NCBI GenBank assembly: GCA_022565015.1
Contig: JADFKI010000031.1
Span: forward strand, 1-18,574
DNA: 18,574 nucleotides
Direction: 5' to 3'
Origin: Chloroflexota bacterium
Lineage (GTDB): Bacteria > Chloroflexota > Dehalococcoidia > Lucifugimonadales > JADFKI01
Shown in pieces: positions 1 to 6,439 of this stretch. A program made the translations under genes and the position numbers. Position 1 is the stretch's first letter. Each line of letters opens with the position of its first letter. A model generated the notes under the pieces. That model was not told where the DNA came from. It was given only the letters and a program-made list of their open reading frames with translations, and made no database searches.

Positions 1-111
1 GGAAGCGAGACTACGACCGTGGGCAGCTGCCGCTCCCGAGCCGGCATAGCCGACCAACTGAGGGATGCCTTTTACGCTGCGATCGAGGCGATAGGCAAGA
101 GGTTCGAGTAG
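1..111 (+). CDS. C-terminal tail of an unidentified protein (partial, 5' end outside window)
   Basis: An open frame runs from the first base to a TAG at 109-111 and encodes 36 residues ending in DQLRDAFYAAIEAIGKRFE. Third codon positions are mostly G or C (about 27 of 36), as in the neighbouring genes, and the end looks like an amphipathic helix, so this is probably the true end of a gene entering from the left. It is convergent with the chemotaxis operon, whose last stop lies about 30 bases away. The fragment is too short to assign a family, and no function is claimed. Confidence 0.5.
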   Translation, partial: GSETTTVGSCRSRAGIADQLRDAFYAAIEAIGKRFE

Positions 112-141
112 ACTGAAGCCCCGGCCGACTCACAGACTGAG

Positions 142-651
142 CTAGCGCCACCTTTGCCAGAGCCAGTCGAGGGAGTCCTCGTCGTCGTGTGAGTTGTCTG
201 CGAGAGCGATTCGGATACTCAGCAGACCAAGGTCGCTGGCAAAGCTCATTCTCATCTGGCTGCTGCTTATGTTCAGGACCGTTCCCGGCACGTCCACAAC
301 CACCGGCGTACTAAACTGGCAGTCATAACCGGCAGCCGACAGCTCGGCCGTGGCCCGTACCGTCATCATCATGGCCAGCTCGCTCAGGGCCGAGTTGGCG
401 ACCTCGTCCAGGTCGGGCACCTCTTGGCCCAGCATGGCGCTGACGATGGTGCGTGCGGTAATCTTGCTGAAGCCGTAGAGCACCGTCCCAGTCACCTGCC
501 CCTGGAAGCTTATGACCGCGGTGATGTCCTCGGTAGTGAAAGTCTGGGCGGCGGTTTCCACAGCCTGGGCCTTCAGACCGTGTCCTAGCTCTTTTTTCCA
601 AACACTTTGAGCGGGCTCGACAAACGCGCTAACAATTTCCTTCTTATACAC
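142..651 (-). CDS. CheX-like CheY-P phosphatase paralogue lacking the catalytic Asn
   Basis: This 169-residue protein belongs to the CheC/CheX/FliY phosphatase fold and aligns along its whole length with the upstream-encoded paralogue (shared AF-x-x-PAQ-x-VW-x-KEL start, FTT motif, SELA/GELA helix, IRI(A/S)L end). CheC-type enzymes use an ExxN motif on a long helix: Glu and Asn position the water that attacks CheY aspartyl phosphate. Here the helix reads SELAMMMT, so Glu91 remains but the Asn position is Met94. It may bind CheY-P without hydrolysing it, act as a non-catalytic dimer partner, or have another role. Start: GTG at 651, with AGGTGG (652-660 region) just upstream. That start lies inside the end of the upstream cheX gene, with 67 bases shared. 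It is the last gene of the operon. Family assignment is firm; loss of activity is inferred. Confidence 0.85.
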   Translation of the reverse strand: MYKKEIVSAFVEPAQSVWKKELGHGLKAQAVETAAQTFTTEDITAVISFQGQVTGTVLYGFSKITARTIVSAMLGQEVPDLDEVANSALSELAMMMTVRATAELSAAGYDCQFSTPVVVDVPGTVLNISSSQMRMSFASDLGLLSIRIALADNSHDDEDSLDWLWQRWR

Positions 652-1145
652 TTGCCACCTTTGTTGAAGCCATTCCCCGGCCCCTGGCTCTCTTTCAAGC
701 TGATACGAATATTGAGCTCACCCAGCTCGCTGTTGAAGGTCGCCAGAATCTGGGCCCCTCCAACAGTAGCTATCCTACTTCCAATCATTTCAATCATAAT
801 CGGGGGGCTTATGGTGCAGCTATACCCCGCATTGGACAGTTGAGTCGCGGCGTTTCCGGTAATCATATTAGCCAGCTCCCCAACCGCCGAAAGGGACACA
901 TCGTTGTGTTCTGCAATGGCTTCGCCCATCATTCGACCGGCAAGGGCCAGACTTGTTCCGTTTCCAAAATCGTAGAGTACGCTGCCTTCAAGGTCCCCAC
1001 TGACCCCAATAATGACGGTGAGCTCCGCCGTTGTGAACATGTTTGAAATCATCTCGGCGCCCACGAATTCGAGAGGGCAGGCCAACTCTTTCTCCCAAAC
1101 CAATTGGGCCGGGACAAGGAAGGCATTTACGTATTCTTCCTTCAT
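585..1145 (-). CDS. cheX: CheX-like chemotaxis phosphatase
   Basis: This 186-residue CheC/CheX-family protein is predicted to dephosphorylate CheY-P in the cytoplasm. The catalytic helix reads SAVGELANMITGNAA, giving an intact ExxN motif (Glu90, Asn93), followed about 21 residues later by the conserved proline of CISPP-like sequence. Single-motif architecture and length fit CheX rather than the two-site CheC. Start: ATG at 1145 with GGAG seven bases upstream. The protein has an unusual basic tail after the normal family end (IRISLKES...): about 25 residues are read through the ribosome-binding site and start of the next gene, giving a 67-base overlap. It probably arose with its neighbour by tandem duplication. 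It lies between the zinc-ribbon adaptor gene and the degenerate CheX. Confidence 0.88.
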   Translation of the reverse strand: MKEEYVNAFLVPAQLVWEKELACPLEFVGAEMISNMFTTAELTVIIGVSGDLEGSVLYDFGNGTSLALAGRMMGEAIAEHNDVSLSAVGELANMITGNAATQLSNAGYSCTISPPIMIEMIGSRIATVGGAQILATFNSELGELNIRISLKESQGPGNGFNKGGKCIRRKLLARLSSPLKVFGKKS

Positions 1146-1275
1146 CTATCACTCCGCAACATGCTCGTTCTCGGCATCATCTCTTAGGCGTCCGCCTGAC
1201 ATTGAGCCTTCGCCAAGAAAATGACCATACTCTGCCAGACCCGACGATCGCTCGCCGTGCATGCCGCCTCGATCT

Positions 1276-1809
1276 CTATTTGGACGGCCACCAGCCCCAC
1301 CAGTTATCCTGTCCACAGTGGGTGCATTTCACCTGGGCGGCCACCTCACCCTTGGTCTGGCAGGACGCGCAAACGTAGGTGGTTTGAGCGCGATACCCCA
1401 GTGTCGCCTTCAGGTTTGAGAGAATGCCCTCGACTCTGCTGCTCACCAGTTGCACCTGGCCGGCCATTGTCTGCATGTCCTGATGCATGAGCCTCATGGC
1501 GGCATTGGTCTCCGTAAGACCTCTCTCCAGCTGGGCTATTCTCTCCATTGCGGCGCCCAGAGTCTCGAGGCGCTCCGACATCCGGCCCAACATCTCTCGG
1601 GTCTCGTCGGGTAGGGCAGGCGCCGCCGCTACTGGAGCCGGAGCAGCCGCCACAGGAGCCGGAGCAACTGCTACGGGAGCCGGTTCGGCCGCGGCGGCGG
1701 GTGGCGCCGCGGGCTCAGCCTCGTCCGAGGAGTCACCCCCATCGGATGACCCCCCGGACAGCATGGCGTCGATCTCTTCTTGAGAGAGTACCTTGTTGTC
1801 ACTGCTCAT
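1276..1809 (-). CDS. FliM-type CheY-binding peptide fused to coiled coil and zinc ribbon (putative novel CheY-P adaptor)
   Basis: This 177-residue protein has four visible parts. Residues 7-19 read VLSQEEIDAMLSG, a near-perfect match to the N-terminal peptide of FliM/FliY (LSQ-x-EIDALL-x-G) that docks on phosphorylated CheY. Residues about 20-65 are an acidic then Ala/Pro-rich linker with three seven-residue units (PAPVAxA, 43-63). Residues about 68-135 are a predicted coiled coil rich in Leu, Met, Glu and Gln. The C terminus is a zinc ribbon with Cys147/Cys150 and Cys162/Cys165, ending in a Trp-rich WWGWWP tail. No FliM middle domain or SPOA domain is present. The gene overlaps the HD-GYP stop by one base (TAATG) and lacks a clear Shine-Dalgarno, suggesting translational coupling. 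Inference: it binds CheY-P and carries the signal to an unknown partner via the zinc ribbon. I know of no named family with this architecture. Confidence 0.8.
   Translation of the reverse strand: MSSDNKVLSQEEIDAMLSGGSSDGGDSSDEAEPAAPPAAAAEPAPVAVAPAPVAAAPAPVAAAPALPDETREMLGRMSERLETLGAAMERIAQLERGLTETNAAMRLMHQDMQTMAGQVQLVSSRVEGILSNLKATLGYRAQTTYVCASCQTKGEVAAQVKCTHCGQDNWWGWWPSK
1625..1690. repeat. 21-base in-frame tandem repeat encoding the Ala/Pro linker
   Basis: The string ggagccgga/ggagccggt recurs at about 1634, 1655 and 1676, a 21-base period that encodes PAPVAxA three times in the linker of the FliM-peptide/zinc-ribbon protein. Such repeats can expand or contract by slippage without breaking the frame, so linker length may vary between strains. 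Confidence 0.7.
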
Positions 1810-2885
1810 TAGTAATCTACAATCTGTACAACCATACGGCCCTGGTTCTCCGGCTGAGCGAGGCTCAGGTCATATGGCTCTTTGAGAGGCTTTCCTTCCT
1901 CGTCGTAGCAGATGCGGACCGTGGGACGCCCTATGTAGCCGAGGTTGGAGTCGGATACTATCCCGACCTCACCTGAATTCAACTTCACCGTCACGCCGGT
2001 TGGGTACAGCGGGACCTGTCTGACGAATATCTCGACTATTTTCGGGTCGAATAGATCCCCGCTGTAGGCCATCACGTATTCGATTGCTTCGTGCGGCATT
2101 ATGGAGGGGCTGTCCGGCCGTTTCGAGACGAGCTCATAGTAGGAATCGCAAAGCGCGATGATCCTGGCCGAGGTTGGTATATCTTCTTTCTTTAGGCCTT
2201 CGGGGTAACCGCTACCGTCCCACCGCTCATGGTGGTAGAAGATAGCTTCAGCGACTTCCGGGCCAAAGCGTTCTAGCTGGCTGATTATCTCGGCGCCGTA
2301 CCCCGGGTGCTTGTGGACCTCCAACAGCTCTGATTCCGAAGGCTCTGCCTTGTCCAGCACACCAGCCGGTAGGAGAAGTCCGCCCAGGTCTTTCATCAAG
2401 GCGGCCATTCCCAGACCGGGAAGCTCCAGCATGCCCATGCCAAGCCGTCTGCCCATGAGCAGCGACAGGCTGGCGGTCTTCGCGGGCTGAACGAATGGGT
2501 AGTCGCTCAATTGCTGGCAGCCGGACGCGTTCATCTCTCCGATGACCTCTGGAAACAGCTCCCTGGTCATCTGGAAAATGGGACTTTCGGCCTCCTCCAG
2601 CAGGGCCTCCTCAATGAACTTGCTGCCCTGAGACTCGGCGATTATGACGCGCAGGGCTTGGGTGGCCATTCCCTCCAGCTCAGGTGAAATGAGAGTCTGG
2701 ACCGGCACGTCGTCGACGCGCCAGTCGTTAATTATGAGCTCGGAGATTCCGTATATGCTCAGGGTGCGCAGAATCTCGTCATCAATCGTTGAACCGGACT
2801 CGATTAGCTCGTAACCCTGGCTATCGAAGACGGGCCGCTCAAGGACCATTCCCTCTTTTGCGTTTTTCGCTGACACCCTTCGCAT
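1809..2885 (-). CDS. HD-GYP-like domain protein with incomplete metal site
   Basis: This 358-residue protein has an N-terminal region (1-115) of the type found ahead of HD-GYP domains, an HD-GYP-like domain (about 125-285) and a C-terminal beta-rich extension (290-358). HD-GYP proteins normally hydrolyse cyclic di-GMP using a di- or tri-iron site. Retained marks are HPGYG (His193), HHERWDGSGYPEGL (His218, His219, GYP 226-228) and Asp247. Lost marks: the HD pair reads Lys165-Asp166 (MKDLGG for LHDIGK), and the earlier histidine of the YxxxHS motif is absent (YPFVQPAKTA). Full phosphodiesterase activity is therefore doubtful; nucleotide or protein binding is an alternative. Start: ATG at 2885 with GGGAGG seven bases upstream. 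It lies between cheR and the zinc-ribbon adaptor, so it probably works in chemotaxis signalling. Confidence 0.85.
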   Translation of the reverse strand: MRRVSAKNAKEGMVLERPVFDSQGYELIESGSTIDDEILRTLSIYGISELIINDWRVDDVPVQTLISPELEGMATQALRVIIAESQGSKFIEEALLEEAESPIFQMTRELFPEVIGEMNASGCQQLSDYPFVQPAKTASLSLLMGRRLGMGMLELPGLGMAALMKDLGGLLLPAGVLDKAEPSESELLEVHKHPGYGAEIISQLERFGPEVAEAIFYHHERWDGSGYPEGLKKEDIPTSARIIALCDSYYELVSKRPDSPSIMPHEAIEYVMAYSGDLFDPKIVEIFVRQVPLYPTGVTVKLNSGEVGIVSDSNLGYIGRPTVRICYDEEGKPLKEPYDLSLAQPENQGRMVVQIVDY

Positions 2886-2905
2886 GGCGCCGCCTCCCTA
2901 ATCTG

Positions 2906-2930
2906 GGCTAACTTTATATCGGCTAACTTT
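2906..2930. repeat. Short direct repeat GGCTAACTTT at the cheR stop
   Basis: GGCTAACTTT occurs at 2906-2915 and again at 2921-2930. The second copy spans the cheR stop codon and the first lies in the 37-base spacer before the HD-GYP gene. It is probably a small slippage duplication; no regulatory role can be shown. Confidence 0.5.
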
Positions 2931-3753
2931 GGGCTTTGACCACATTACTTAGAGCTGGGCGAGGTTTTTCTTCGCGTTTCTTTTGATAAAAGCAGTTATG
3001 AAGCCTTTCCAGTCCCACTTCTCTGGCTTCCAGGAGAGTCTCCGTCGCGCCGATGAACAGAATGCCGTTGGGGCTCAGAGCGTCACAAAAACCCTTGTAC
3101 AACTTCGTCTTTGCCTCATCGGAAAAGTAGATAACAACGTTTCTGCACATGATCATATCGAAGCCGGAGTCAAATCTGCCCTTGAGCAGGTCTTTTCGCT
3201 TGAATTCGACCATGCGCTTTATTTCGTCGATTATGTAGTACCCGTCGGGCTCCTTCTTGAAGTACTTGAGCACGAGCTTGGGCGCGACGTTGGCCAGGTC
3301 CGCGTCCACATATGGGCCGCCTTTTTTAGCCTTCTCAACGATCTGCTCATCGACATCCGTGGCGACTATCCTGTGTCGCGCGTCGCCGGTAATCTCCTTC
3401 AATGTGATAGCCACGGAATAGGGCTCTCCTCCGTGAGAGCAACCCGCGCTCCAGACGTTGATATGCGACTTCTGCTTCAGAAGCTCAGGCATTACCTTGG
3501 TCTTCAAGAGATTAAACTGATCGGCGTCTCTGAAAAACTCACTAACGTTAATCGTCAGAAAATTCTTCAGTTTTGTAAGGGCGGCCTCGTCACGCTCCAC
3601 CAACGCACAATATTCGACGATCGAACCGGCCTGAGAATTGGCCAGGCCCTGCAAGCGCCTTCGCATCTGCTGACTCTTGTAAAATGACAGATCGATTCCA
3701 ATAAGCTTGAGTATCTTGCGAGATATGAGTGCGTACTCTTGATCGTTAAGCAC
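2923..3753 (-). CDS. cheR: CheR, chemoreceptor glutamate methyltransferase
   Basis: CheR transfers methyl groups from S-adenosylmethionine to glutamates of chemoreceptors during adaptation. The 276-residue product has the N-terminal helical domain with INVSEFFRD (68-76), the SAM-binding motif WSAGCSHGGEPYS (101-113, a variant of SAGCSTGEEPYS), ATDVD (131-135) for the ribose contact, and the MCRNVVIYF strand near 198-206. The length is normal. Start: GTG at 3753 with AAGGA about eight bases upstream. It follows cheB by 22 bases, and the methylesterase-methyltransferase pair is typical. No receptor gene lies in the window, so its substrates are encoded elsewhere. Confidence 0.96.
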   Translation of the reverse strand: MLNDQEYALISRKILKLIGIDLSFYKSQQMRRRLQGLANSQAGSIVEYCALVERDEAALTKLKNFLTINVSEFFRDADQFNLLKTKVMPELLKQKSHINVWSAGCSHGGEPYSVAITLKEITGDARHRIVATDVDEQIVEKAKKGGPYVDADLANVAPKLVLKYFKKEPDGYYIIDEIKRMVEFKRKDLLKGRFDSGFDMIMCRNVVIYFSDEAKTKLYKGFCDALSPNGILFIGATETLLEAREVGLERLHNCFYQKKREEKPRPALSNVVKAQS

Positions 3754-3775
3754 CAGTCATCCTTCCACTATCCCG

Positions 3776-4822
3776 TTATTCGTTGCACAATCGGATGATC
3801 TCGTCTGCGAGCCCCGATAGAGGCGCTACCGTATCGGCGTTTCCGCTCTCGATTACACTTCTGGGCATGCCGTAGACCGCGCAGGATGATTCGTGCTCCG
3901 CCGCGACCTTGCCACCCACCAGGCGTATCTGCCTGGACCCTTCCGTCCCGTCCGAGCCCATTCCAGTCAAGATTACTCCCAGGCTGATGTTTCCGTATTG
4001 TTCGGCAACCGACTTCATAAGGACGTCGGCGGAGGGACGAACACCGCATACCAGCGGACCCTGGTTCAGGTCGATAGCCCCCGTTTTTTTCACGACCATG
4101 TGGTAGCCGCCCGGCGCCATCAGGGCCGTGCCATACTCGACGGAATCGCCCCTCTTGGCCTCTCTAATTTCAAGCTCGCAGGTCCGATCGAGCCGTTCAG
4201 CCAGCGTGCGGGTAAACTCGGCGGGCATGTGCTGCACCATTAGAATCGCGGCGGGGAGGTTCGCCGGCAGTTGGGGCATAAGCTCTGCCAGTGCCCTGGG
4301 TCCACCGGTGGAGCTGCCGATGACGAGAATCTTTCGCCTTGCGGTGCTGCTAACTTTGACCTTGCGATTGCCCGCCTGGGCCAGCTTGGTCTTGGAGGCG
4401 GCCATAAGGTTCGCGATGGGCACCTTTGCCGCGATCTTGACCTTGACTATAAGCTCGGACGACTCGCCGTTGCGGCCCGCAGGGGTGAGGGCGGACGCCT
4501 TGAGAAAGAAGTCGACGGCTCCCTTTTCCAGGGCCTCCAGGGTTGCATGGGTGTTTTCTCCGGTCAAGGCGCTGAGCATCACTATGGGAGTCGGGCACTC
4601 GGACATGATTCGGTCCAGCGCCTCCATACCATCCATCCGCGGCATGCTGACGTCCAATGTCACGACATCGGGTTTGAGCGCCTTGACCTGCTCGATAGCG
4701 TTGATTCCGTCGCTCGCTACGCCGACGACTTCAATATCCGAATCTGTTTCCAGGGACTTGGTTATGGCGTTCCTGGCAAATACGGAGTCGTCGACGACGA
4801 GGACTCTAACCCTCTCCTTCAT
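3776..4822 (-). CDS. cheB: CheB, receptor methylesterase/glutamine deamidase response regulator
   Basis: CheB removes methyl groups from chemoreceptors when phosphorylated by CheA. Residue numbers here count from the upstream GTG at 4834 (subtract four for the chosen start). The receiver domain (about 8-125) has the acidic pair Asp15-Asp16 and phospho-acceptor Asp61 in TLDVSMPRMDG. A linker leads to the esterase domain (about 165-350) with the catalytic triad Ser175 (GSSTGGP), His202 (VQHMP) and Asp295 (GMGSDG). Two starts are possible: GTG at 4834 has a poor ribosome-binding site, whereas the in-frame ATG at 4822 has GGAG five bases upstream, so the latter is chosen (348 residues). It is flanked by cheY and cheR in the same operon. 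Confidence 0.96.
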   Translation of the reverse strand: MKERVRVLVVDDSVFARNAITKSLETDSDIEVVGVASDGINAIEQVKALKPDVVTLDVSMPRMDGMEALDRIMSECPTPIVMLSALTGENTHATLEALEKGAVDFFLKASALTPAGRNGESSELIVKVKIAAKVPIANLMAASKTKLAQAGNRKVKVSSTARRKILVIGSSTGGPRALAELMPQLPANLPAAILMVQHMPAEFTRTLAERLDRTCELEIREAKRGDSVEYGTALMAPGGYHMVVKKTGAIDLNQGPLVCGVRPSADVLMKSVAEQYGNISLGVILTGMGSDGTEGSRQIRLVGGKVAAEHESSCAVYGMPRSVIESGNADTVAPLSGLADEIIRLCNE

Positions 4823-4844
4823 TTTCTCTCCCACGCACCTAATG

Positions 4845-5201
4845 CTAGGCCATAATCTTGGCGATGGCGGCCAGGACCCTGTCTGCGTCGAACGGCTTCA
4901 CCACGAAGTCCTTGGCTCCGGCCTTGAGGGCCTCCATAACGATGGACTGTTGCCCCATCGCCGTGACCATGGCTATATTTGCATTTGGGTCTATCTTTCT
5001 GATCTCCTTGAGGGCCTGCAGTCCATCCATGTCGGGCATAGTTATGTCCAGTAGAACTGCATCGGGACTTTCGGCCTTATAGCTTTCGACAGCCTCGGCA
5101 CCCGTGGACGCCTCAATCACTTCATACCCCTTGGAAGATAAAAGCTTCGTCGCTTTCATCCGCATGAACGTAGCGTCATCAACAACTAGGACCTTTGGCA
5201 T
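4845..5201 (-). CDS. cheY: CheY, single-domain response regulator
   Basis: This stand-alone 118-residue receiver domain is phosphorylated by CheA and diffuses to the motility output. All signature residues are present: Asp8 and Asp9 (Mg binding), Asp52 in LLDITMPDMDG (phospho-acceptor), Thr80 in MVTAMG and Lys102 in VVKPF. Start: ATG at 5201 with GGAG/AGGA close upstream. It sits between cheD and cheB. It is the obvious ligand for the FliM-type peptide protein at 1276-1809 and the substrate of the CheC/CheX phosphatases in the same operon. Confidence 0.96.
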   Translation of the reverse strand: MPKVLVVDDATFMRMKATKLLSSKGYEVIEASTGAEAVESYKAESPDAVLLDITMPDMDGLQALKEIRKIDPNANIAMVTAMGQQSIVMEALKAGAKDFVVKPFDADRVLAAIAKIMA

Positions 5202-5212
5202 TTCATCCTCTC

Positions 5213-5710
5213 CTACAGATCTTTCGTCTCAGTACCGGCAGTGGTTACAGTGACCTTGCCGGTCTCGACATATAAACGTAGCGTTCTGCCGCTGTGTCCT
5301 CCGACATCGGCGGCGGCTATCCTTAGTCCGTGCTCAGTGGCCGCTATTTTGGTTGCCTCTAGATTTCTCTCCCCCGTTTTGAAGATTCCCGCACTACCGG
5401 CGATCAGGGACATTTGGGCCCCGCCTGTTATCCTGACCAGCATTCTTCTCTTTTCCGCCCCCAGCCTTTCCATATCCCCTATCAAAGCGGGAAGCGCCGT
5501 ATCCGCGAATTTACCTGGGAGCGCGCCCGTCTTACCAGCGGAATCGGGCAGAACGATGTGGACCAAGCCGGCCACCTTCGCCACCGGATCATAGGACGAA
5601 AATCCTATACACGAACCCAGCCCCAGACACGTCAGCACGGCCTGAGGGTCCTTGGAGACCTGCAGCTCACCCATGCCGACAACTATCGCATTCAGTTGAG
5701 TCGTCGTCAT
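5213..5710 (-). CDS. cheD: CheD, chemoreceptor glutamine deamidase
   Basis: CheD deamidates receptor glutamines and binds CheC, stimulating its phosphatase activity. The catalytic Cys34 lies in LGLGSC and His51 in GLVHIVLP, 17 residues apart as in Thermotoga CheD (Cys27/His44, from memory). The third active-site residue, normally Thr before LGLGSC, appears to be Cys28 here. The open frame reaches to 5764, but ATG at 5710 is the better start: its ATGA overlaps the cheC stop at 5707-5709 and GGAG lies just upstream (product 165 residues, the usual length). The overlap implies coupled translation with its partner cheC. Confidence 0.94.
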   Translation of the reverse strand: MTTTQLNAIVVGMGELQVSKDPQAVLTCLGLGSCIGFSSYDPVAKVAGLVHIVLPDSAGKTGALPGKFADTALPALIGDMERLGAEKRRMLVRITGGAQMSLIAGSAGIFKTGERNLEATKIAATEHGLRIAAADVGGHSGRTLRLYVETGKVTVTTAGTETKDL

Positions 5711-6324
5711 TCCCCGCTCCAATTCGCCAGCAGAGCGGTCTGCAGACTCGGGCTGGGCAAGCAAAGAAATGTACCGTTTATCTGCATATCCTCAGTGCCG
5801 AAGCTCGTCTGCATGACCAGGGCCTCATCCGCATCCAGCATGATCTCGGCCAATATTGCATCCAGTATGGCGCCCGCCATGTCCATCATTACCGAAGGAG
5901 GAGATACTCTCAGTTTAAGCCCCGTGGCATCCGCCAATGCGTTGAGAAAAAAGGAGCCTACGATGTTGCCCATCTCACCGAGCGCGGAGATCTCCATCTC
6001 CCCCAGCTCGGTAGTCGTACCGGAAGGTTGACCGAGCAGCAAATCTATTAGATCGAATGCCGTATCCGAGCGATAAATCACGATCATGTGGCCCTCAGCC
6101 GCTCCGGAAACGCTGAGGTATATCGCTGCTGTCGTCTGCTCAGGACCCCCTACCAGGTAGGCGACGTCCTTTATTGCGATGTACCGAGCCTCAAGACTGG
6201 TGATCTCGATCTCTTTTTCCACCATATCTGACAGGCCGTTGAGGGCATTCGTGACGCCCTTGCTTACCAGCTCTGTCCATTTCTTGAGGTCGGCTTCGTT
6301 GAGAATGATCGAAGATGTACTCAC
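5707..6324 (-). CDS. cheC: CheC, two-site CheY-P phosphatase and CheD partner
   Basis: CheC hydrolyses CheY-P and regulates CheD. The 205-residue product has the pseudo-symmetric two-helix layout. The second site is intact (ALGEMGNIVGS, Glu117 and Asn120). The first site reads WTELVSKG, with Glu18 but Ser21 where Asn is expected, so only one catalytic centre is likely to work. Start: GTG at 6324 with AAAGGA about eight bases upstream; an ATG further upstream runs straight into a stop. The gene overlaps cheD by four bases and is separated from cheA by 115 bases containing inverted repeats. Confidence 0.93.
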   Translation of the reverse strand: MSTSSIILNEADLKKWTELVSKGVTNALNGLSDMVEKEIEITSLEARYIAIKDVAYLVGGPEQTTAAIYLSVSGAAEGHMIVIYRSDTAFDLIDLLLGQPSGTTTELGEMEISALGEMGNIVGSFFLNALADATGLKLRVSPPSVMMDMAGAILDAILAEIMLDADEALVMQTSFGTEDMQINGTFLCLPSPSLQTALLANWSGE

Positions 6325-6359
6325 GTTACCGTCCTTTCATTGTAATTCCCGATCGCACG

Positions 6360-6386
6360 GGACCCGGGTCCGCGTTAAATGCGGAC
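6360..6386 (-). promoter_or_regulatory. Overlapping palindrome and stem-loop between cheA and cheC
   Basis: The cheA-cheC spacer carries a perfect 12-base palindrome GGACCCGGGTCC (6360-6371) overlapping a six-base-pair stem GTCCGC / GCGGAC with a seven-base loop (6368-6386). The two structures cannot form together. No T-run follows, so this is not a standard terminator; it might process or stabilise the mRNA, or bind a protein. Confidence 0.35.
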
Positions 6387-6439
6387 ATGGTCTGTTGTCC
6401 GGCTTACAGTCGTTCTTCTTTTAAGGCGTTACCTCCGTT

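Noticed and set aside
2983..3687. 234-codon open frame on the plus strand
   Set aside because: Antisense to cheR, which shows all family motifs.
4823..4834. GTG start of cheB at 4834
   Set aside because: Poor ribosome-binding site; ATG at 4822 has a good GGAG at proper spacing.
4128..5054. 308-codon open frame on the plus strand
   Set aside because: Antisense to cheB and cheY; low-complexity Ser/Ala/Leu composition typical of a shadow.
5711..5764. Longer cheD start at 5764
   Set aside because: The extra 18 residues lie wholly inside cheC; the ATGA overlap at 5710 with GGAG upstream and normal family length favours the short form.
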